64,000 nt of DNA. It comes from Areca catechu. Lineage: Eukaryota; Streptophyta; Magnoliopsida; Arecales; Arecaceae. Numbering within the stretch: position 1 is the first letter of the stretch; each line of letters begins with the position of its first letter. Below, in pieces: positions 46,002-57,740 of this stretch. The position numbers were made by a program, and so were the translations under genes. Location of the stretch: the NCBI GenBank assembly GCA_021397845.1, contig CM038043.1, positions 126,958,013-127,022,012 on the forward strand, given 5' to 3'. The notes under the pieces are model-generated. The model worked only from the letters and a program-made list of their open reading frames with translations. It did no database searches and had not been told where the DNA came from.

Positions 46002-46021
46002 GGGGGGGGGGGGGGGGGGGG
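46002..46021 (+). repeat. G20 homopolymer
   Basis: Twenty consecutive G residues. It could form a quadruplex; the exact length may be an assembly estimate. Confidence 0.85.
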
Positions 46022-46339
46022 CTGAGATAGTGACCCATCCTGATAAGTGGATGCTTCTTAAGAGGGCAACCAAAGAAAAAGAGATGGAAAAGTTAAACCA
46101 AAACTCTCTTCATACTATGCAACCCAACTATGAGAAGGAAATCATGGCTACGTTTGAAAATCAGTAACCTAATATGGCTATGTTTATCTTTGAGGTTACC
46201 AATCATTTTCAGTAACACCCATTGTTGATTTTTAAATGCAAACTTGGCAATATTTATCAATCAGAAAAATTCCAAAGTCATAGTTGCATTTAAACAATTA
46301 GTTTTACTCTTATTGACACTTCTAGGGTAAAAGAGAATC

Positions 46340-47590
46340 AAGTAATATCCATCTGCAATCTTTCTAGTTATGGATAAAAATTTAAGCATTTTACCAATAT
46401 TATTATCTATATTTATATCCATCGAAGAAAAAAGATACAGATATGGATATGTAATTATCTAATCCATATTTAAATATTTTGTTCAGCTCATAATCTTATC
46501 TATTCTTATATAAAACTCATAAGTTTTTAAAGAAAATAAATGGCTAAACTAGCTTTCACTTATTAGTGATATCTCTAATTTTGTAGTCAAAAAAATTGAA
46601 TTATCTGGCTTATATCTATTTTATTTTCATATTGTAAATATCATATTCGTATCCATTATTTAAAATAAATATAGATAAAGTTTTTTATCAAAAAAATAAA
46701 TATAGATATGGATATATTAATAACTAATCTATATACAATATGTTCTCAACCTTACTTTCAATTAGGGGTGAAAGAGGACTGCACAATATTCATTTGGATC
46801 TATTTTTATATCTGAATCTATCCAGATATGGATAAAAAATTTGAGCATCCAACTAATATTTATATCTATATCAATTTCTATCAAAGAAAAATATGTATAA
46901 ATATAGATAAATAATTATTCGATCTATATCCAAATATTTGATTTTACAAACCTCATCCAAAAAAATGAGCCAAAAGATATTATTTGGATTTCTTGGCTTT
47001 ATATAAATATCCAAAATCTTTCTAACGAATAACCAGTGTAGGACTAAATATAACCCATGGTTAGTCTAATGGACCTGTGCTGCTATATCCCCTACTTTAC
47101 ATAGGCTATAGGTTAGATCTACTCTGATACCATTTGTAACAATCCAAAACCTCATCCAAATTAACTAGATAGAAGGTATTATTTGGGTTTCTCAGTTTTG
47201 TATAAGTATCCAAAATCTTCTTGGTGAATAATTGATGTGGGATTAAATATACACCCACATGAATCCTCATAACCCCATTTAATTTTATGTAACACTAATT
47301 ATATTTTTTAAAAAATAGATAACTATATTAATATGCAATTAACTTGATTTATCATCCATTTAGTAATATCTTTGATTATGCTATTATAATGTTTAATTAT
47401 CTAACTTACATCCATATTTATATCCATACTTTTAGTATTTAATCTATATTTGTATCTATTCCAAAAAATATGGTTATAAATTTTTGCATCCGACTAATAT
47501 CCATATCTATATTTATATTCGTTAGGCAAAATAAATATGAATATAGCTGTACCAGTATCCAATCCGATTTCAACCTTAATTTTAACTGAT
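46340..47590. repeat. Degenerate AT-rich repeat units interrupted by a TRIM
   Basis: Three diverged units near 46,369, 46,829 and 47,468 share an ATGGATAAAAATTT(A/G)AGCAT-like start and a string of ATATCTATATTTATATCC-like words. Not assigned to a family. Confidence 0.5.
46939..47259 (-). mobile_element. TRIM (miniature LTR retrotransposon)
   Basis: Two direct repeats of about 118 bp (46,939-47,056) and 125 bp (47,135-47,259) share AACCTCATCCAAA, ATTATTTGG(A/G)TTTCT and TATCCAAAATCTT. The ~78-bp interior holds a minus-strand primer site (TGGTATCAGAG, 47,122-47,132) 2 bp from the right LTR. No coding region. The right LTR starts TGTAACAATCC. Copies are diverged. Confidence 0.78.
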
Positions 47591-47989
47591 GTAGAGGGAG
47601 AATATAATGGTGTTTTTCTTAACTCTATTTTTCATAAAATAGAAAAATATTTGACCAAATTATAGGTCCAACTACAATTGGCATATACAAGTCGAGATAT
47701 AGCCTATTATGTAATCCCTCTTTCATGAAAGAAGAGATTCATTATTTGAATGTTGGTTATTTTGTTTCCAAGCATTTAGCCTAGGTAATCTTGATAGACG
47801 TTGCTCTAGCCATAACTCAAAGAAATAGATTATAATTAGCATTTAGTCCTCAAGCTATTGCTTGTTTCATAATATTGCTTTTAAATATATACATAGAAAA
47901 TCACTTTGAGTCTTGTCTAGTTAAGTTCAAATTTAATTAAATTTGATTCATCACAAATCCATAACTAATATATGACCTACACTACAAGA
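47260..47989. other. AT-rich DNA, last repeat unit and unassigned sequence
   Basis: Includes the third degenerate unit (47,468-47,575). I see nothing else identifiable. Confidence 0.4.
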
Positions 47990-48510
47990 AAATGAAGTAT
48001 TAGCGATGACTAATTAGCCATCACTAATAATAGTATATAATGACACCAAAAATAATGATAAAAAATACCATCATTAATACTATTATTGATGACAATTTAA
48101 CTATTAGCAATGGTATGTGCCATTACTAATAGTTTTTTAAAAAAAATATTGAAATAAATTATTAGTGATGAATTTTAAACTATTTGAGATGGCAAGTTAC
48201 CTTCTCTAATAATTTTTTAAATTTCAAAGAATTTTATTTTATAAAAATCACTATTAGCAATGGTATTTTGATTATTAGTGACGGTAAATTGTCGTTGCTA
48301 ATAGTGATACAAAAAATGAGGCATTAGCAATGGCATTTTGGTTATTAGTGATGGCCACCTGCTATCGCTAATAATTTTTAAACTTTTAAATAATTTTATT
48401 TTTTGAAAAATACTATTAGCGATGGTAATTTGTTATTGCTAATACTGGCATAGAAAATGAGGCATTATTGATGGCATTGGGTTATTAGCGATGGCATTTT
48501 GCTGTCACCA
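47990..48510. repeat. Left terminal and subterminal repeats of outer CACTA
   Basis: More than ten copies of ATTAGCGATGGNATTTT-type motifs or their inverse (for example CCATCACTAATAAT). Confidence 0.8.
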
Positions 48511-48529
48511 ACAATTCCTCTTTATAACC

Positions 48530-49180
48530 ATCCCATCACCTAATTTTTTTGCATTCCTACCGCTTTGGTTTCCCTTCCCCCCAAGGTGCCTCTCCTTTCC
48601 CCAGAGTTTCCTGCCCTCGCAAGATTTCCTCGGGTTTCCTCCCTACATGTTGCCAGCCACCGAGCTTTTCCCACTAGGGGCTTCCTCTCTGCCGCTAGCC
48701 ACCGAGATCCCCCCACTGATATTTCCCTAGTTTTCCTTCCTGTGCACTGCTGGCCGCCAAGATTCCTCCCACCAAGATTTTTCTAGGTTTCCTCCTTGCA
48801 CGTCGCCGATCTCCAAGCTTCCTCCTCCCCCCTTGGGCTTCCTTCCTGTCGTCGGCTATCGAGATTCTCCCCTAGCTGAGATTTCCCTAGGTTTCCTCCC
48901 TATGCACTATCGACTACCGAGCTTCCCCCTCTCACTACGAGCTTTCTCCTCGTCGCTAGCCACCGAGATTTCCCTGGGTTTCCTCCCTACGCATCACCCC
49001 ATGTTTCTTCCCTACAACCGAGCTACCCCCTACCCCCTATTTCCTCCCCATTACTGAGCTTCCCCCCTTCCCCTGGATTTTCTCGCTACCTCTAAGCTTC
49101 CTTACCTGGGTTTCCTCCCTGTCGACTCTCCCCTCCCATGCATATCGGATCTGGATTTGCCATCCCCATCCATGAGACTC
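48530..49180 (+). repeat. Pyrimidine-rich degenerate tandem repeat
   Basis: Irregular ~70-80-bp units around GAGATTTCCCTAGGTTTCCT, CCCTACGCA and GAGCTTCCCCC. ORFs across it are low-complexity Pro/Phe/Leu readings. It lies just inside the CACTA end, where a promoter or 5' UTR would be. Confidence 0.6.
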
Positions 49181-49239
49181 ATCGTGGGTCTACCTTGCCT
49201 TTTATTATGAATATAAATTTATTTTTCTTGAATATTAGC

Positions 49240-49580
49240 AATGTGGTGGCGATGATACCAAAGCTATCATTAAAAATTAATTTTTTATATTAATTATATT
49301 CAACTAGATATTTAATTAGTTAATTAATTAACTAGCTATTTAATTAATTTATTGATTAATTAATTAATTAATTAATTATATAATTAGTTTAATGTTTATT
49401 TATTTATTTAATTAGTTGTTAAATTAATTAGATATTTATTTATTGATTTGATTAATTAGATGTTTATTTATTTATTTAATTTATTATTTAATTAAGTAAT
49501 TAGTTGTTTATTTTATTAATTAGTTATTTATTTAATTATTTAGTTGTTAATTTAATTAAATAGTTAATTAATTAGGTGTG
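49240..49580. repeat. AATT-rich low-complexity tract
   Basis: Long runs of TTAATTAATTAA and TTTATTTATTTAATTA words; no other content. Confidence 0.8.
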
Positions 49581-49832
49581 CATGGATGTATGTCCTTAAT
49601 GCATTAGATTCAAGTCTCAGCATATAGATAGGGTTGGAACTAGGCTCAAGCAGACCTGAAGCCTAGTTGTGCTTTAGGCTAGGCTCTAAATAAATCAAGC
49701 CAGGCATGGGCCTAATAATAGAGTTTACTTAATTTTTGGGCCATACTTAGGTATCCCTTTGGCCTGACCTAGCCCGAACCTGGCAAGGGTTGCAAGCCGG
49801 GCCTTATAGGAGAAGTCGGAGTTGACATCATG

Positions 49833-50080
49833 GAGGGCACAGAAGGTAATAATAAGAGACTTGAGGATGATGACCTAGTTGCTAGTGCAATAGAGGTGGC
49901 AGGAGAGGGTCTAGACGATGCAAGTGGTGACGACGAGGGGGGAGGACTTAATTAGGAGGATGACCACGATTATGAGGTGGTTGTCAATAGGGATCTCATA
50001 ATGGGAGGTGACCTTCGGGATGGTGACTTTGAGATTAGCAATGTTGACAATGCAACATTACAAATATTGGAGAGCTAGAA
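49833..50080 (+). pseudogene. Acidic ORF fragment of unknown family
   Basis: From ATG 49,833 the frame reads MEGTEGNNKRLEDDDLVASA and an Asp/Gly/Glu-rich stretch; it hits a stop at about 49,953 and reopens with EDDHDYEVVVNRDLIMGGD to about 50,078. It could be the C-terminal end of a transposase, but no diagnostic motif is visible. Confidence 0.3.
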
Positions 50081-50178
50081 GAAGTCTGTGTCATGGACCA
50101 TCGTTTGAAGGACTACCGGTAGTGGCGGAGTGGGGTTCAAGTCCCTATTCATGAGTGGAGTGGTGGAGAGCATGGGTG

Positions 50179-50876
50179 TTTGGGTCCAAGTTCAATAACT
50201 AAGGTCAGGATCTGGATATATATATATAGGTTTTGACTCGAACCCAACTCATTGATAACTCTAAGATAAAGCAAGTAAAACAATAAGAGAAGAGAAATCT
50301 GAACTCCCTCTCTCTATTAGAGCTAAAAAAAAGGAGGAGATAAAGAAGAACAAGGAGAGTATCGATTGGAGATTCTTACTCGACTATTAACTTCATTAAT
50401 TAAAGAGATTTCAACTTTGTCTTCATCTTTAGTTACATCATTTGCATGATTATGGACTGGTCTAACATCATCAAGTGCAATCTTTGGTCATGGATTAATT
50501 CATGTTTCAATTCATATAAATTGAATAAAGTTAACAGTTCATATGTATTAAAAATAAATTAATAAATAATTAAAGATTACATTGGGTGATGTTAATTAGC
50601 CTATGATACAAATAATGTAACTAAAGATAAAAAACAAGTTAGAATTTTTATAATAAATGAAGTTAACGATCAAGTTTGAATCTTTAATCAATGTTGTTTT
50701 CTTGTTCTTCTTTGTCTTCTCCCCTTCTTTTTTTTAGCTCTAATAAAGATATAGTTCAATTTTTTTCTTCTCTTGTTGTTTTGCTTGCTTTATCTTAGAG
50801 GTATCGATGGATTAGGTTCGGATTAGAACCTAGATATCAAAATCTAGATCCAATCTTAGTTATTGGACCCAGACCT
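50179..50876. repeat. Foldback inverted repeat 1 (~700 bp)
   Basis: The left arm (from about GGTCCAAGTTCAATAACTAA at 50,183) pairs with the right arm ending TTAGTTATTGGACCCAGAC near 50,875. Internal pairs include AAGCAAGTAAAACAATAAGA versus TTGTTGTTTTGCTTGC, and CTCTATTAGAGCTAAAAAAA versus TTTTTTTAGCTCTAATAAAG. The apex is near 50,530. Confidence 0.8.
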
Positions 50877-50930
50877 GTATGTGAATACTCAATGGGTCTA
50901 GCTCCTGCATTATTAGATCCGAGTTATTCA

Positions 50931-51225
50931 CTAAATCGCTGTTGACTTCATTCACTATGAAGATTTTAATACTTTCTTTATCTTTAGTTATTTCATTTAC
51001 ATCATGGAGTGGCCTAATATCACCAAGCATGTTGTGGATTAATTCGTGTTTTATTATGTATGAACTGAACAAAGTCAATAGTTCATATGCATTGAAATGT
51101 GAGTTAATCAATAACTAGTGATTTCATTTGGCAATATTAAGTTAGTCGATGATACAAATGATGTAACTAAAGTTAAAGAAAGATATAGTCTCCATAGTGA
51201 ATGAAATCAATAGTCAGTTAATTAG
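50931..51225. repeat. Foldback inverted repeat 2 (~295 bp)
   Basis: Left-arm GTTGACTTCATTCACTATGA pairs with right-arm TCCATAGTGAATGAAATCAA, and TTTCTTTATCTTTAGTTA pairs with TAACTAAAGTTAAAGAAA. Arms are related to those of hairpins 1 and 3. Confidence 0.8.
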
Positions 51226-51459
51226 CTATTTATTTAATTAATTATTTTTTATATAATTAATTAGATATTATTTTAATTAATTAAATAATTAATATCCTTG
51301 AGATTCTATATTGGTCAATGAAAATGTATCTGTAATTGTATTTAAAATATTACAGTCTTATCCAACTTCATCATTTGAACAGTGATAGTAACAATGATGC
51401 AGTTGACCCACTCTACAGCAAAACGGAGCATAGGCCACTGTTTTCTCCCGATGCTCCGG

Positions 51460-51690
51460 TGAAGCGTCGAGAACACCCAGGAACTTGCCGACGGTTTTCT
51501 GAAGCGCCGGGAAGTGCATGAAGTCCGCCGACGCTTATAAGCGCCGGGAAGTTTATACCAATTCCGCCGACGCTTAAAAGCGTCGGCAATTCTCCCCGCC
51601 GTTTCCCCTCAACCCCGCCGACGCTTTTTAGAAGCATCGGCAATTCACCTCAACCCGCCGACGCTTAAAAGCATCGGCGGAAAGCATCGC
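51460..51690. repeat. Inner CACTA left subterminal repeats
   Basis: At least four CGCCGACGCTTATAAGCG-type palindromes with CGGCAATTC spacers. Confidence 0.8.
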
Positions 51691-51870
51691 CGGACTCAGT
51701 TTTTCCACCCCCAGCCCGAGCCCTAGCCTCATTTCCTTCGGCCGCCGCCGCCTAAAACCCCATTTTTTTCTCCTCCCTCTCCCTGGTCTTCATCTCCGGC
51801 ATTTCTTTCGGTCCCTCACCGCATCTCCGGCGCCTTCTTCTCCACCGCATTGCTCCGAAGCTCGGTAAGT
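51691..51870 (+). promoter_or_regulatory. GC-rich probable promoter/5' leader of inner CACTA
   Basis: C-rich stretch with CGGCCGCCGCCG and CTCCGGC words, followed by AGCTCGGTAAGTTTT at about 51,859-51,873, which looks like a splice donor. CACTA genes often begin with a noncoding exon here. Inference only. Confidence 0.35.
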
Positions 51871-53008
51871 TTTTTTTTTTTTTTTACTATGTCATATATT
51901 TTGGGTTTAAAGGATTTGGGTTTAAAATAGAAAAAGTTGTATTATTTATCTTAGCTTATTCGGGTTCAAGTTTTGATGCTTGGATTATTTAAATTATGGG
52001 GTCAATTAGGATTTGTATCAGAGTCAGTTTAAGTTTTGCTGTATCCACGATGCTTGCACAGCTACTCATTTTGAAGAAGATAGTTCATGGTTATTTATTA
52101 TAGCAAGATGAGTTTGGGCAACCATTTGTGAGATGGGATTACAAGAATGAAGGTTCTCTCATGTGCAATGGCTAAAGAAAATTCTTCCTAGGCATTAACA
52201 TAAGATTATCTGATATGTTCACTTAAAAATGTGCAATTTCGAATTGTAGGGCAATTTGGGAATTTAGTGTTGCCACACAACTAATTATAATTGGTAATTA
52301 GTCATAGGTGGCTTTTTTTGACATTTTCAGCGTCACATTTTTGTTTCTACTAGTCAATTAAAAGAAGAGGGAAAAAAAAAAAAAAAGATTAATCTGAGAT
52401 GACGAAGGTGTTTTGATGCTGTAGTCATCCGTTCACGGATGGATTGGATAAACTTTTATGTGATGTTTACGTGTGAAATCTAGTGTACGTAGTGGACTGA
52501 CTCAGTTGCTACAATGCGTGACCCCAGCCAATCTCCAAATTAAGCCTAACCCAACATCCAAACAACACACAAAGGAAAACGTAACTGACCAATAATAATA
52601 TCCTCTGTCATTTAGTTTGTAATTGTATGTTGTAGTGATCATTGTCACAAACTCCTCTTCTGCTTCATTTCATTGGGAAGCTATTGTTTGTGATATTTGT
52701 CATTTGTTTCAAACTTCAAGTTACATACAAACTATTTCACAAGGGTACAAGTAGCGAATCATGTTTAAGGGGACGGCCGTGCAAGACCATCGCAGTAAAA
52801 ATATCCGATCACGATGAAAACTCATTAGAGAATACAAAACAAAAGACGTCAACCACCGCTCACTGGTCTGAGTTTTCAAGAGAGAATTACAGACTATCAG
52901 AATTTCTCTAAAAAAAAAAAAAAGGAAACTAATATATACAAACACAAAACTTTGGTGAAAATGATAAAGGTGGCTGCTCTAGTTCCTACTAAGAAAATTT
53001 AAGTAAAG
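51871..53008. other. Unassigned interior, possibly a long first intron
   Basis: The 89-codon ORF at 52,642-52,911 has no recognised domain and ends next to an A13 run. Otherwise nothing identifiable. Confidence 0.4.
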
Positions 53009-53021
53009 GATGTTAATGTGT

Positions 53022-53285
53022 TCGCAGGTTCGAGGCATGATCCTAGCGATGACTCGATTAAATCCAGGAATTTTCCTGGAGCCCACGACTGCTGGTGTGA
53101 GTGAAAGATTAGGATCTCCTTTTTTGTCCCCGTTCTACTAGTCGGTGTCTTAGTAGTGTTAGGTTGACGTACTCGCCTTTAGGTAGGTCTGAGCATCTTG
53201 AATCCAACATTACCTGGCGGGGCCGGTGCGGGGATAGCATCATCTGGATTTATCTCCCCATCCCTTTTGTTTACCAAAAAAAAAA
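53022..53285 (+). mobile_element. SINE with perfect 13-bp TSD
   Basis: GATGTTAATGTGT occurs at 53,009-53,021 and again at 53,286-53,298, flanking ~264 bp that ends in a run of ten or more A. Near its 5' end GCAGGTTCGAGGC resembles a tRNA B box, so it is a tRNA-derived SINE truncated just upstream of the B box. The identical TSD suggests a fairly recent insertion. Confidence 0.8.
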
Positions 53286-53298
53286 GATGTTAATGTGT

Positions 53299-54039
53299 AG
53301 GAATTATTTCTGCACTAAGGATGTGATGCCAAACCAGAACAGAAGGAAGGGAAAGAAGATGAGTGATGCCAAACTAGAATAGAAGGAAGAAGAAGATTAA
53401 GAAGAAGACAATGACGGTGAAATTAGGGATAAGAAGTCAGATAAGATAGGTAGAAAATCATGTAAAATCAACTCAATTCTCTATCATAAATTGTCCAATA
53501 ATATCTTACAAACCTACTTATAGGTTTACAACATGTCATAATAAAATAGGACATACGTAAAATAAATACATAATCCTATAAATAAGAAAATCTTAATTAT
53601 ATCAAATCAGCAATTTAAAAAAAATTTAATCAAATCAAATTAGTAATTAAAGAAGATTCTAATCAAATTAGGATTCATATCCATATCGAATGTAAATGCC
53701 TAAGGCAGGCAACTTAAAAGTTCAATCATTTCTTCTCAATTGAAAAGAACTTGATTCTAGCGAGTAATGATACTAGTATGATTCCAAAAGATCAAGACTG
53801 AGATGACAAAACCCATTCTTAGTATTTCAAGTAGCATCAAAAATAGAACATCCCTTCTAGTGCACTAAGTAGCACTGAAATTTATCATGTGTCAAAACAA
53901 TAATCTCATCCTCAATGACACGCTCAATATGTTCTTGGACTGAGTGATGAACAAACAAAAGTATAGGGATAGGTGCAAAAGATGCTCGACTTCTATCTGT
54001 AGGAATACCTGTAGATACTTTGGGAGGCTCAAAAGTATC
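53299..54039. other. AT-rich sequence next to Gypsy fragment
   Basis: A 25-bp direct repeat around GATGCCAAACCAGAACAGAA occurs at 53,325 and 53,366 (the second with changes). The rest, up to the Gypsy fragment, may be its LTR or 3' end but no partner copy is present. Confidence 0.35.
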
Positions 54040-54351
54040 TTATTGAGTCAAATCCTTTACATTGAAAATAGAACTAATAGTCATATGAGAAAGTGAATCA
54101 AGCAAATATGCATTAGGTCTAGATTTATGAATGATATGAAAAGGTCCAAAGACTTTAGTATGCAATTTCCTAAAAGAATATTTAGAATATCGCTTAGGAT
54201 GCATCCACACTATTACATCATCACCCTCAGTAAAATCATAAATTCTATAGTAAATATGTGATAACCCAGATTTTTCCAATTTGTTTGGCCCTGTTCTATG
54301 TGTGAGAGGAGGACTCCCATGGGAGTCTATCTCCTCCTCTCCCGATTCCAT
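54040..54351 (-). pseudogene. Gypsy integrase C-terminal fragment
   Basis: FTEGDDVIVWMHPKRYSKYS then RKLHTKVFGPFHIIHKSRPN and SSIFNVKDLTQ align with the integrase tail (F..GDYVMVRL.PERFP....KKLH.R..GPF.I......NAY...L......STFNV.DL). No chromodomain is seen. It is a short relic in the inner CACTA, opposite in strand to the CACTA gene. Confidence 0.75.
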
Positions 54352-54918
54352 TAGAGAAGAAGGAATATGATAAGCACTAACCCTAGATAGAAGAGAGGAA
54401 AGAGAGCAGAGAGAGAAAGAGGAGAGAGAAAAAAGAAGGGTGAGATAAATAAATAAATATTTGGAAAGAAAGATTAAAAAAATTCTTTCTTCTAGGGATC
54501 AGCAGTGCTTCGAGAGGCGATCCCTGGAGCCAGTGCAGAAAAGCCACGCAGCCACGTTTGAGGAGCAGTTATTACGGGCATGAAATTCTGAGTGGCCGTA
54601 GCCGAAACCAGGCGCTTGCCTTGTTGATTGCCGACACGTGGCGGGTGTCCAACGGTGGGGGGCCCGTAACGGTACGGTTGGGTGCCTGTCAATTCGAAGA
54701 GAAAGGTAGCCTTTTTAAAACTTTTTTTTTTCATTAAAACTTTTTTATGTACAAGACTCGAAATATAAAGAATGGGATACTGTTATTAAGACAAAACCCA
54801 GAGACTTGTAAGATGGTTTACATTTTTTGCATTAATGATTATATTATATTTTAAATTGTAATTCATTTCCGTTATAATTTGATTATAATGTTGACTGACT
54901 TGTTTTTAAATAATGCAG
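54352..54918. other. GA-rich tract and GC-rich island with G-box
   Basis: Includes a GAGAGAAAGAGGAGAGAG-type run (54,390-54,450). A GC-rich island follows (54,490-54,710) with GACACGTGGC at 54,633-54,642, a perfect G-box/ABRE-type motif. An AT-rich stretch ends in the splice acceptor before the gene. Confidence 0.5.
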
Positions 54919-54930
54919 GTTAGGTACACC

Positions 54931-56830
54931 ATGCCTCGAAAGAAGCGATTAGCAGATGTACAGTTTCAGTTTTTCCAGACAGCGGCTGGTACTTCTTCAG
55001 CACAACAGCCTGAGGGCAGTCGATCAGTTTCACATCGGTCTGATGGCAGTCCCTCTATTTCTGCAAATCAGGTTGATGCTACTATCTCTATACCTCAGGA
55101 TGACATTATTCCCTCCGAGTCTGCACATCACGATCCTTCTATGGATCATCCTGATGACGAGCCTATCATCGATGATATACAGATACAGGGTATATAATTT
55201 AATAATTATATCTCATTTCAATTCATGCATATGCAATAGTTTTGATATACAATGTTCTGTATTTTTTTTTTGTAGATGGATCCGGGAGACTCAGGCGTAG
55301 GCGAGGACCCACATTAGTCCGTGATGTGTGGCAGTTACCTAAGGGTGAGAGGATAGTGATAGAGTGCAACAAGCTAGGGCAGCCTATTAAGAAAGCTGCT
55401 AGCTTGTTGACTAGCTTTCTGGGGACAGTAGCACACCGTGGTCAGCTATGTCCCCTGAATTATTCGAAGTGGAACGACATGCTTCCTGCATATAAAATAG
55501 AAATGCTACGAGTTGTGCTGGTAAAAAAATTAATATATTATTTTATATCTTAGGTTTTTAACAATTAAATTGCTTATTTTATTTAATATTTATTTTATTG
55601 TTTAATTAAATTGTAGAGCAAGTTCGTTCTTCTTTCAGATTCATCTGATTTTGTGCTTAAGTCTCTCAATCACAAGTAGAAAGAATATAGGGCGAAGTTG
55701 AAGAGAAACTACAAGCTAGATGGTAGGACAGAGGAGCAGGTTGTAGCTACCTGTCCTCCAAATGTTCACCCTCATCAGTGGATGGAGCTGGTGCACTATT
55801 AGTTCTCCGAGAGGGCACAGGTTGTGTAGCATCATCAAACACTTCGAAATTTATTAATTTTCACTTGTTATAATTATATTTATACAATATATAACATTAT
55901 TTTAATTTTATTTTGCAGACATATTCTGATATTGGTAGAGCTGCACGAGCTGCTCAGTCTGTTCCTCACACAGCGGGGTCCAAGAGTTATGCACGGCTCA
56001 GGCATGAGTTTGTATGTTTCTCATCCCATAATACTTTTAGTATACTTTTAGTTTTAACATCATGTATCATCATGTATCATGCATGTGCCATGTATAATGG
56101 TACGGGGATATAAGATGTGTTATTTTGAATTTTTTTGTAATATTTATTCTTTATATAGGCTGATCAGCAGGGGAGGGAGCCTGGTGAGGTGGAGTTCTAT
56201 CGGATGACTCACGTTCACCAGTATGGCAGTTTTATTCGGGACGAGTCCAGAGATATATATGTATTTTTTTTATTTATGTTATATTATGATTTATATTTTT
56301 ATTTTTATTAAGTATTAATATATGTGTTTTTGTAAAATATAGAATAGGGCTACCTCTATGATATCCGAGCGTGCTGGCGAGGGTTCATCATCTACACAGA
56401 TCAGTCGCATCGAGGCCGAGGTATTCTCGGAGTTGATGGGACCAGAGCGTCCTGGACGAGTGAGGGGTTATGGGATTGGAGTTACCCCTACTCAGTTATC
56501 TGAGGTGCGTAGATATACTCGAGATACTAGAGAGAGTCATGATCAGTTACATGTTCGTCAGCTCCAGAAGGAGATAGCAGAGCTCCGACAGACACGTGAT
56601 GCAGACAGAGCAGAGATGCAGACCATTAGGTCTCAACTAGAACATGTTACATCTGTGCTGCATATGTTCATGTCATCTCAGGTAAGTAATTATTTATTAA
56701 TTTTGTATGTATCTAATAATTTAGAATATATATAATGTATGTATTATAATTTCTGATGTATATCTTGCAGGTTCCTGGTGCATCTGTGAGCCGCAGACCT
56801 GACGATGACCAGCCTCCCACGGATCAATGA
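54931..56830 (+). pseudogene. Ptta/En/Spm transposase (Transposase_24-like), seven coding exons, two in-frame TAGs
   Basis: Exons with GT-AG junctions: 54,931-55,189; 55,276-55,520; 55,617-55,820; 55,919-56,011; 56,159-56,260; 56,343-56,681; 56,771-56,830 (TGA). The total is 1302 nt, about 433 residues, in one consistent frame. Exon 2 carries RRRRGPTLVRDVWQLPKGER and IVIECNKLGQPIKKAASLLT, the N-terminal signature of the plant transposase family PF03004. Exon 6 ends in a long Glu/Arg/Gln coiled coil. Exon 3 has TAG codons at 55,676 and about 55,799, both where family members have Trp (TGG). This accessory protein is thought to bind subterminal repeats. An AG acceptor at 54,917-54,918 implies an upstream noncoding exon. 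Confidence 0.8.
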
Positions 56831-57094
56831 TGCTAGATGGTTTTTTTATTATTTATGTATGTCTTTTTGTTTATTTGAACTTGGACTGATATGTTTATAT
56901 ATATATAAAAAAAAATTTATATTTGGTTTGTATTTGTATTTGTGTATGTTGGATGTGATATGTGATATAGGTTTGAATATTTTCATTTGTTTGTGTATGT
57001 TGGATGTGATACAGGTTTGAATGTTTCATTTTCATAATGTATACAGGTTATGGGTTTATATATATGGCTGTTTATTTTTTTTAAAAAAAATAAA

Positions 57095-57740
57095 ATCTAG
57101 CGACGCTTTAAAGCGTTGCTAGGTTTGGACCTGGCGATGCTTTAAAGCGTCGCTATACCTGGAACCGGCGACGCTTTAAAGCATCGCTAGGTTTGGAACT
57201 GGCGATGCTTTAAAGCGTCGCTAGGTCTAGCAACGCTTTAAAGCGTCGCCAGTTCCAGTTTTAGCGATGCTTTAAAGCAAACTGACGATGCTTTAAAGCG
57301 TCGCTAGACTAAATCCTAGCGACGCTTTAAAGCATCGCTAAAACTGTAACTGGCAATGCTTTAAAGCATCGCTAGACTAAACTCTAGCGACGCTTTAAAG
57401 CGTCGAACTAGCGACGCTTTAAAGCGTCGCTAAAACTAGAACTTAGCAATGCTTTAAAGCGTCGCTAAAACTGGAACTTAGCGATGCTTTAAAGCATCGC
57501 TAAAACTGGAACTTAAAGCGTCGCTAAATGCCGACGCTTTAAAGTGTCGGTAAATAAAAATTTAACGATGCTTTAAAGCGTCGGCAAATGCCGATGCTTT
57601 TTTCAAGCGTCGGCAAATGCCGATGCTTTTTTCAAGCGTCGGCAGGTTACGTTCCAATGCTTGCATAGGCGACGCTTTAGTGACGCTTTACAAAATGTCG
57701 GGAGATTATTTAGCGATGCTTAAAAGCATCGGGAAAGGTC
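57095..57740. repeat. Inner CACTA right subterminal palindrome array
   Basis: About twenty copies of (C/T)GACGCTTTAAAGCGTCGCT with single-base variants (GATGCTTTAAAGCATCGCT), spaced about 30-35 bp. Many copies are C/T or G/A variants at CpG. Likely binding sites for the element-encoded protein. Confidence 0.9.

Noticed and set aside
46939..47259. Cassandra-type TRIM with 5S rRNA promoter
   Set aside because: I see no 5S-like internal control region in the short LTRs.
52642..52911. 89-codon ORF followed by a poly(A) run as a processed retrogene
   Set aside because: No recognisable protein family and no flanking direct repeats seen.
57095..57740. Regularly spaced palindromes as a CRISPR-like array
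   Set aside because: No unique spacers; they are CACTA subterminal repeats matching the left end.
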